NCBI GenBank assembly: GCA_029263615.1
Contig: JAJUFT010000022.1
Span: 1 to 36,888, forward strand
Origin: Alcaligenaceae bacterium
GTDB taxonomy: Bacteria; Pseudomonadota; Gammaproteobacteria; Burkholderiales; Burkholderiaceae_B
Reading direction: 5' to 3'
DNA length: 36,888 bases
Part shown: piece after piece, positions 32,065 to 36,888 of the stretch
How the letters are laid out: each line of letters opens with the position of its first letter
Numbering within the stretch: position 1 is the first letter of the stretch
Notes under the pieces: generated by a model
What the model was told of the DNA's origin: nothing
The model's input: the letters and a program-made list of their open reading frames with translations, nothing else
Database searches by the model: none
Translations under genes and position numbers: made by a program

Positions 32065-33581
32065 ATGCGATGATGACTTCCAGGCAAACTTTGCTTCGAA
32101 ACGGGGGGGCGCGGCGCTTGCGCCCGGCGGCGGTGCTGTGCGTGCTGCTGCTGGCGGGCTGTGCTGTCGGCCCCGACTATCGGCGTCCCGATATCGACCT
32201 GGGCGCGGCCTATGGCCAGGCCGCGGAACCGGTGGACCCCACGGCCAATGCCGGCTGGGTGCAAGTGAAGCCGGGCGAGGAAGCGCTGCGGCCCGACTGG
32301 TGGACCCTGTACGGTGACAACACGCTGAACCAGCTGATGACGGGACTGGAAGCAGAAAATCTGGACATCCGCATGGCCGAGGCACGTTACCGTCAGGCTC
32401 AGGCTTCTCTGCAAAGCGCGCGCTCGGGCCTGTTTCCCACCATTGGCAGCAATGCGTCGGCGGAGCGGTCCGGCAGCGGAGGTGGCAGCGTGGAAGGGCG
32501 GGAAGGGGGAACGGGCAGCTTTGGGGGCGGCCCGAGCAACAGCTACGCCCTGTCGACATCGGTCAGCTGGGAAATCGACCTCTGGGGTCGCGTGAGGCGC
32601 TCCGTCGAGGCAGGCGAAGCCGCGCTGCGCGCCAGTGACGCCGACATGGCCGATGTGCGCCTGAGTATGCAGTCCACTCTGGCGCAGACCTATTTTTCCC
32701 TGCGGGTGATGGACGCCGAGATCCGCCTGCTGGAGCAGACGGTGCAGGCATACGAGCGTTCGCTGCAGATGACGCAGAACCGCTATCAGGCGGGCATGTC
32801 GACGGCGGCCGATGTCGCCGCGGCGCGCACGCAGCTGGAGAACGCCCGCACCCAGGTGTTGGCCCTGCAGCGTCAGCGCGCGCAGCTGGAACACGCCATT
32901 GCGGTCCTGCTGGGCAGGCCGCCGTCCACCTTCCAGCTGGCGGCCTCCGGCGACGTGCCGATGCTGCCCCGCATCCCCGTCGGCATTCCGTCGGAACTGC
33001 TGCAGCGCCGGCCTGATGTGGCGGCGGCGGAACGGCGCATGGCGGAGGCCAATGCCCAGATCGGGGTGGCACAGGCGGCATGGCTGCCATCGCTGACCCT
33101 GGGGGCTCAGGGCGGTTTCCGGGCAGGGCAATGGGCCGAATGGCTGACGGCGCCGGCACGTTTCTGGGCGATCGGCCCCGCGCTTGCCCTGACGCTGTTC
33201 GATGGCGGGGCGCGCAGTGCCGCTCTGGCACAGGCCCGGGCCACCTTCGATCTGCAGGCCCTGAGCTGGCGGCAGACGGTGCTGACGGCCCTGCAGGAAG
33301 TCGAAGACTTGCTGGTGCAGCTGCGGGTCATGGGCATGGAACAGGAAACCCAGGGGCGGGCGCTGGAAGCCGCAAGAGAATCGCTGCGCCTGACGCAGAA
33401 CCAGTATGAGGCCGGGCTGATCGACTACCTGAGCGTGGTGCAGACCGAAACCACGGCCCTGAATACCGAACGTTCGGCCCTGAGTCTGCTGTCTGAGCGG
33501 CTGAGCGCCAGCGCACGCCTGATGGCGGCGCTGGGCGGAGGATGGGATCAGAGCTCGGCGCGGACGAATGCCACGCCGTGA
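32061..33581 (+). CDS. NodT/OprM-type outer membrane efflux lipoprotein
   Basis: A 506-residue outer-membrane factor. A signal sequence ends in lipobox LLAGC (Cys34), followed by AVGPDYRRP, the standard start of NodT-family channels. WWTLYGD follows near residue 82 and is also diagnostic. The remainder has two repeats of long helices, with QNRYQAGMSTAADV and QNQYEAGLIDYLSV as equivalent repeat segments. A Gly/Ser/Glu-rich surface loop (about 135-160) precedes SVSWEIDLWGRVRR. It completes the MdtABC tripartite pump, so this operon does not need TolC. It starts on an ATGA overlap with mdtC. The last 34 bases overlap the convergent Nudix/ThiE-like gene. Confidence 0.94.
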   Translation: MNAMMTSRQTLLRNGGARRLRPAAVLCVLLLAGCAVGPDYRRPDIDLGAAYGQAAEPVDPTANAGWVQVKPGEEALRPDWWTLYGDNTLNQLMTGLEAENLDIRMAEARYRQAQASLQSARSGLFPTIGSNASAERSGSGGGSVEGREGGTGSFGGGPSNSYALSTSVSWEIDLWGRVRRSVEAGEAALRASDADMADVRLSMQSTLAQTYFSLRVMDAEIRLLEQTVQAYERSLQMTQNRYQAGMSTAADVAAARTQLENARTQVLALQRQRAQLEHAIAVLLGRPPSTFQLAASGDVPMLPRIPVGIPSELLQRRPDVAAAERRMAEANAQIGVAQAAWLPSLTLGAQGGFRAGQWAEWLTAPARFWAIGPALALTLFDGGARSAALAQARATFDLQALSWRQTVLTALQEVEDLLVQLRVMGMEQETQGRALEAARESLRLTQNQYEAGLIDYLSVVQTETTALNTERSALSLLSERLSASARLMAALGGGWDQSSARTNATP

Positions 33582-34519
33582 GCGCCGTGTTCACGGGCCG
33601 TCCTGAGCGTGTGAGGGCCCTGCCCCCCGATGGCGTAGACGGGGCAGCCGGCGCCCTCGGCCAGGACCTGGAACCGTTCCCAGCCCAGGGGTTCGGCGCC
33701 CGGGTGTGACGGGGTCGGCAGCACATGCCCCACAACCATGAAATCCACGTTCAGATCGCGGGCCGCGTCGCGTTCCGCTTCGTTGTGAACCGAGGCGGCC
33801 AGCAGGCCCCGCGGTTGCGGCAGGGCGCGGTGTAGCAGCACGTCACTGCTGCGCAGATGAACGCCATCGGCGCGCGGCCACCATGATTCGGGATGCACGG
33901 CATTGATCAGGCACCGGGCCCCGGCCAGATGGCAGCGTTCGAGCACGGCCTTGAAGGCCGCTTCCAGTTCCTGCATTTCCGCGGCATCCTGGTGGGCGCG
34001 CTGCTGCCATTCCGGCTCTCGGAACTGGACGAAGCCGACGCCGCGTTGCAGGGCGGTGTCCAGGCGCTGCAACCAGGCGTCCAGGCCCTTGGCCGAACCG
34101 ATATGGCTCACCAGGTAAAGGCTCGAGAAGGTGAGCCAGCGTAGCGGGGGCTCAGTCGCCGGCAGCACCGGGCCGACCTCCAGCGGTGCCTGCGGCTGCG
34201 TCCAGGCCAGTGCCTGGTTCTCGAGCCCGCGCGGTTCGCCTTCCCAGCGGGTCACCTTCCAGAAAGCCAGGTGGACAATGGTTTTGGGATATTCGTGAAC
34301 ATAGTTGACCCAGGGGAAACATTCCGTCACGCGGATGCCCAGTTCTTCGTCCAGCTCGCGCACGAGCGCCTCGCGGACGGATTCACCCGGTTCAATCTTG
34401 CCGCCCGGCAGTTCCCACCAGCTGGGCCAGGGCTTGCCCTCGGGGCGCTGGCCCAGCAGCACCCGGCCATCCGGTTGCAGAATGACGCCGACCGCGACCT
34501 TGATGACTGGTTTAGACAT
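33548..34519 (-). CDS. Nudix hydrolase fused to a ThiE-like domain
   Basis: A 323-residue two-domain protein. Residues 1-130 are a MutT-type Nudix domain with the full box GGKIEPGESVREALVRELDEELGI (G-x5-E-x7-REL-x-EELG) at about 36-59. Residues about 150-320 resemble thiamine phosphate synthase: ADGVHL, LLAASVHN, VVGHVLPTPSHPG, LGWERF and VYAIGG are recognisable. The ThiE NDxxxLA-type segment reads INAVHPES, so thiamine synthesis is doubtful. The first domain probably cleans oxidised nucleotides or hydrolyses a thiamine-related pyrophosphate. The start overlaps the stop of the DUF815 gene by 8 bases, so the two are coupled. This fusion recurs in proteobacteria. Confidence 0.9.
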   Translation of the reverse strand: MSKPVIKVAVGVILQPDGRVLLGQRPEGKPWPSWWELPGGKIEPGESVREALVRELDEELGIRVTECFPWVNYVHEYPKTIVHLAFWKVTRWEGEPRGLENQALAWTQPQAPLEVGPVLPATEPPLRWLTFSSLYLVSHIGSAKGLDAWLQRLDTALQRGVGFVQFREPEWQQRAHQDAAEMQELEAAFKAVLERCHLAGARCLINAVHPESWWPRADGVHLRSSDVLLHRALPQPRGLLAASVHNEAERDAARDLNVDFMVVGHVLPTPSHPGAEPLGWERFQVLAEGAGCPVYAIGGQGPHTLRTAREHGAHGVAFVRAEL

Positions 34520-35378
34520 GACGGGCCGCCCAATCGCGTGCGAACTGACGCGCCACCCGGCCCGAGCGTGAACCCCGTTCCAGCGCCCACTGCAGCGCTT
34601 CCGTACGGGATGCCTCGATGGACTCGGGCGAGCATCCGTGGGTGCGCAGCCAATAGTGGACGATGTCCAGGTAGTCGTCCTGCTTGAAGGGGTAGAACGA
34701 GAGCCAGAGGCCGAAGCGTTCGGAGAGCGAGATTTTCTCTTCCACGGTTTCGCCGGGGTGGATCTCGCCATCGGGCTGATGCTTGGCACTGAGGTTCTCG
34801 CTCATGTATTCCGGCATGAGATGGCGCCGGTTGGACGTGGCGTAGATCAGCACGTTGTCGCCGGAGGCGGAAACAGAGCCGTCCAGAACCGACTTCAGTG
34901 CCTTGTAGCCGGCTTCCCCTTCCTCGAAGGAGAGGTCGTCGCAGAAAATGATGAAGCGTTCGGGGCGCTCGGCCACCATTTCCACGATGTCGCCCAGGTC
35001 GGCCAGATCGGACTTGTCGACTTCAATGAGCCTCAGGCCCTGATCGGCATATTGCGAGAGCATGGCCTTCACCAGGGAGCTCTTGCCGGTGCCCCGGGCG
35101 CCCGTCATGAGCACATTGTTGGCCGGCTTGCGTTCGATGAACTGGCGGGTGTTGCGGTCGATCACCTGCTTCTGGCGCTCGATGTGGTGCAGGTCGTCGA
35201 TGCCGATGCGTGCCACGTGGCGAACAGCGTCCAGCCAGCCGCGGGAGCCGCGCTTGCGCCAGCGGAAGGCGTGAGCGTCCCAGTTGATGGGGGGGGGAGC
35301 AGGCGGCAGCCAGGCCTCCAGCTGAGCCAGAACCCGTTCGGCTCTTTCGATCAACGACGTCAATTCATACGCGGTCAC
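34512..35378 (-). CDS. DUF815 family AAA-type ATPase
   Basis: A 288-residue predicted P-loop ATPase. Walker A is GARGTGKSSLVKAML near residues 94-108 and Walker B is FIIFCDDLSFEEGE near 143-156. A sensor-like IYATSNRRHLMPEYM segment follows, then ERFGLWLSFYPF. That is the DUF815 (COG2607) pattern. No membrane spans are seen. The cellular role is not established; the AAA fold suggests remodelling or loading of a partner. I chose the GTG at 35378 because GGAGA lies seven bases upstream; a TTG eight codons further up is possible. Coupled to the Nudix gene by an 8-base overlap. Confidence 0.9.
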   Translation of the reverse strand: MTAYELTSLIERAERVLAQLEAWLPPAPPPINWDAHAFRWRKRGSRGWLDAVRHVARIGIDDLHHIERQKQVIDRNTRQFIERKPANNVLMTGARGTGKSSLVKAMLSQYADQGLRLIEVDKSDLADLGDIVEMVAERPERFIIFCDDLSFEEGEAGYKALKSVLDGSVSASGDNVLIYATSNRRHLMPEYMSENLSAKHQPDGEIHPGETVEEKISLSERFGLWLSFYPFKQDDYLDIVHYWLRTHGCSPESIEASRTEALQWALERGSRSGRVARQFARDWAARHV

Positions 35379-35493
35379 GACTGTGTCTCCAGATTGCGCC
35401 AAAAATCGGCATTATCGCCAATTTTGTCCGTCGGGCAGCATGGTGCGGGCCTGAAGGGCCGCGCAGCAGTGGGGGCCCGCTCCGCCCGTCACG

Positions 35494-35499
35494 TATAAT
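35494..35499 (+). promoter_or_regulatory. -10 box upstream of ispB
   Basis: A perfect TATAAT at 35494-35499 lies 45 bases before the ispB start. The -35 position is GC-rich (GGGGGC region), so the promoter may rely on an activator or on the strong -10 box. Confidence 0.55.
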
Positions 35500-35544
35500 C
35501 ATGGTCAGCTAAAAATACGTCTCTTCATTTCCATCAGGCCCGCT

Positions 35545-36510
35545 TTGAATCTCAACGACCTGCTCGCCCCCATCGAAGACGATATGAAGGCCATGGATGC
35601 CGTCATCCGTGCTCGTCTCGATTCAGAAGTTGTCCTCATTCGCACCATTGGTGATTACATCGTAGGAGCCGGGGGGAAGCGCATGCGCCCCGCCATGCTG
35701 CTCATGGTGGCACGTGCTCTGGGTTACCAGGGGTCGCTGCACCATCTGCTGGCTGCGGTGGTGGAGTTCATTCACACGGCCACGCTGCTGCACGACGATG
35801 TGGTGGATGAGTCCGACATGCGTCGCGGCCGCGATACCGCCAATGCCGTGTTCGGCAACGCCGCGAGCGTGCTGGTGGGCGATTACCTCTATTCCCGCTC
35901 GTTCGAGATGATGGTGGAATCGGGGTCCATGCCGTCCATGCGGGTGCTTTCCGCGGCCACCACCGTCATTGCGGAAGGTGAAGTGCTGCAGCTTCTGAAC
36001 GTGCACGACCCTGACGTTTCGATCGAGCGCTACCTGCAGGTGGTGCGCTACAAGACCGCCAAGCTCTTCGAGGCAGCGGCTCAGGTGGGCGCCATCATTG
36101 CGGGGGCGACGGCAGAACAGGAGGAAGCCGCAGCGGCCTACGGGCGTCATATCGGCACCGCGTTCCAGTTGATCGACGACGTGCTCGATTACGGCGGCGA
36201 CGAACAGGCTCTCGGCAAGAATGTGGGAGATGACCTGCGTGAAGGCAAGCCGACCCTGCCGCTGATTCGCGTGATGCAAGTGGGCACGCCGGCCCAGCGT
36301 TTCCTGGTTCAGGACGCCATTCTTCATGGCGACGGCGATTTTGCCGCCGTGGCCCGCGCCGTGCAGGAAACGGACGCCCTGGAATACACGCGCCAGGCTG
36401 CCATCGCCGAAGCCGATCTCGCACGTCAGGCACTGTCTGTTTGGCCAGTTTCCAATTTCCGCGATTCTTTGCTAGAATTATGCTCTTTCTCGGTGGGACG
36501 AGACCGCTAG
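35545..36510 (+). CDS. ispB: Octaprenyl diphosphate synthase IspB
   Basis: A 321-residue trans-polyprenyl synthase. The first Asp-rich motif is LLHDDVVDE (D84, D85, D88) and the second is QLIDDVLDY (D211, D212, D215). GGKRMRP (43-49) binds the substrate diphosphate. It builds the side chain of ubiquinone, which links it to ubiE, ubiJ and ubiB at the other end of the window. The start is TTG at 35545, with AGG upstream; the first in-frame ATG is at 35584 and would drop 13 residues but no motif. The gene is divergent from DUF815. Its last ~60 bases contain the probable tRNA-Pro promoter. Confidence 0.96.
   Translation: MNLNDLLAPIEDDMKAMDAVIRARLDSEVVLIRTIGDYIVGAGGKRMRPAMLLMVARALGYQGSLHHLLAAVVEFIHTATLLHDDVVDESDMRRGRDTANAVFGNAASVLVGDYLYSRSFEMMVESGSMPSMRVLSAATTVIAEGEVLQLLNVHDPDVSIERYLQVVRYKTAKLFEAAAQVGAIIAGATAEQEEAAAAYGRHIGTAFQLIDDVLDYGGDEQALGKNVGDDLREGKPTLPLIRVMQVGTPAQRFLVQDAILHGDGDFAAVARAVQETDALEYTRQAAIAEADLARQALSVWPVSNFRDSLLELCSFSVGRDR
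36449..36478 (+). promoter_or_regulatory. Probable promoter of tRNA-Pro inside ispB
   Basis: TTTCCA (36449-36454) and TAGAAT (36473-36478) match the sigma-70 boxes at 4/6 and 5/6, with an 18-base spacer. They lie within the 3' end of ispB, about 55 bases before the tRNA. Confidence 0.5.
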
Positions 36511-36532
36511 AGAAAACTGGAATGTTGAAAAT

Positions 36533-36610
<78 letters not shown>

Positions 36611-36641
36611 ACATTCTTTCCATACCCGCCTTCAAGGCAAG

Positions 36642-36675
36642 AAAAAAGCACGGATCAGCCTCCGTGCTTTTTTTT
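36642..36675 (+). terminator. Rho-independent terminator after tRNA-Pro
   Basis: AAAAAAGCACGGA (36642-36654) and TCCGTGCTTTTTT (36661-36673) form a perfect 13-base stem with a 6-base loop, followed by more T residues. The A/T flanks make it usable on both strands. Confidence 0.93.
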
Positions 36676-36686
36676 CGCGCTTTTCC

Positions 36687-36700
36687 AAATTGAATTCAAT
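36687..36700. repeat. Palindromic repeat, copy 1
   Basis: AAATTGAATTCAAT; its core ATTGAATTCAAT (36689-36700) is a perfect 12-base palindrome. The same 14 bases recur at 36772-36785. ATTG...CAAT half-sites resemble operators of GntR-family regulators, but the regulator is unknown. Confidence 0.7.
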
Positions 36701-36771
36701 GTGAAAAATTCCCAAGGGAAAATACCGATGGATGGACGCGTTCATATCCAGGAACATGCACGAACTTTCAT

Positions 36772-36786
36772 AAATTGAATTCAATT
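36772..36786. repeat. Palindromic repeat, copy 2
   Basis: The second copy, 85 bases from the first. Here the palindrome extends to 14 bases (AATTGAATTCAATT, 36773-36786). It lies 10 bases before a potential start codon at 36796, which would suit a repressor site. Confidence 0.7.
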
Positions 36787-36812
36787 TTACGAGTCATGTC
36801 TGCAACTCCTGC

Positions 36813-36888
36813 TTGACATCCTCCCCCGCCTAAAGTTGGGGGATTCCTACTGCGCCCACCCCGGCATCGAGCCGGAATGAGTCGCTTC
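36813..36888 (-). mobile_element. Right end of an IS200/IS605-type (TnpB/IS1341-like) element, cut by window edge
   Basis: On the minus strand the sequence runs GGAATCCCCCAACTTTAGGC, then GGGGGAGGATGTCAA, ending at 36813. This is the familiar right-end pattern of TnpB-bearing IS605/IS1341 elements: a C-run/G-run hairpin followed by GGATGTCAA. Further in, CCGGC/GCCGG (36861-36865 and 36871-36875) makes a second small hairpin, as expected in the overlapping omega-RNA. The element would extend right, with tnpB on the minus strand. The boundary is inferred from recall of related elements, not from an alignment; a decayed remnant is possible. Confidence 0.7.
36830..36886 (-). CDS. Possible C-terminal tail of TnpB (partial)
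   Basis: A minus-strand frame enters from the right edge and reads SDSFRLDAGVGAVGIPQL before a TAG at 36832-36830, inside the right-end hairpin. A VGIP-type ending that runs into the right-end sequence fits IS605-type TnpB proteins. A second frame is also open from the edge until a TAG at 36849-36847. With only 18 residues the call is tentative. Confidence 0.3.
   Translation of the reverse strand, partial: SDSFRLDAGVGAVGIPQL

Larger units (their letters stand above)
36793..36888 (-). ncRNA. Predicted 3' end of a TnpB omega-RNA with guide segment
   Basis: In characterised IS200/IS605 elements the TnpB guide RNA covers the right end, and its guide is the host sequence just past the element. 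If that holds here, the scaffold ends at 36813 and the guide is GCAGGAGTTGCAGACATGAC, the complement of 36793-36812. The hairpins at 36821-36842 and 36861-36875 would be scaffold stems. This is a prediction by analogy. Confidence 0.4.

Noticed and set aside
36813-36818. TTGACA as a -35 box at the right end of the window
   Set aside because: It is part of the IS605-type right-end sequence and has no -10 box at the right distance.

Overview
This is a GC-rich chromosomal window, almost entirely coding. Gene content and order point to a betaproteobacterium of the Burkholderiales, most likely Alcaligenaceae (the Bordetella/Achromobacter neighbourhood). The signs are ubiE/Tim44-like/ubiJ/ubiB, DUF3460-scpA-panC, pilD-coaE-zapD and the Nudix/ThiE-like fusion. 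The assignment rests on family recognition, not on a database search.

Layout. 1-863 (-): start of phoR and complete phoB. 986-5914 (+): the ubiquinone block ubiE, a Tim44-like membrane protein, ubiJ and ubiB, then rfaE2 for LPS heptose. 5868-12406 (-): a tight run btuB, btuF, thiG, thiD, a PCMT-like methyltransferase and tolC, preceded by a cobalamin riboswitch at about 12495-12662. 12777-16607 (+): B12-dependent methionine synthase metH, divergent from btuB, so B12 uptake and B12 use sit back to back. 16637-18918: an MmyB-type regulator (+) facing a DHA2-type MFS exporter (-). 18978-21371 (+): DUF3460 protein, scpA, panC and an orphan LuxR-type HTH protein. 21368-22030 (-): an NlpE-like lipoprotein. 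22076-24305 (+): pilD, coaE, zapD. 24449-33581 (+): a complete four-gene RND efflux operon (mdtA, mdtB, mdtC and a NodT-type outer-membrane lipoprotein). 33548-35378 (-): Nudix/ThiE-like fusion and DUF815 ATPase. 35545-36609 (+): ispB and tRNA-Pro(CGG), closed by a strong terminator.

How it fits together. Envelope and quinone functions dominate: UbiE, UbiJ, UbiB and IspB all serve ubiquinone, RfaE2 serves LPS, and TolC plus the RND operon serve efflux. The riboswitch should repress btuB-btuF when B12 is plentiful. Read-through could also put thiG and thiD under B12 control.

The last ~210 bases differ: they are AT-richer, carry two copies of a 14-bp palindromic repeat, and end in what looks like the right end of an IS200/IS605-type (TnpB) element running off the window in minus orientation. 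If so, the window contains the 3' end of an omega-RNA and its predicted guide. This is the most unusual feature here; everything else is largely conserved core genome.
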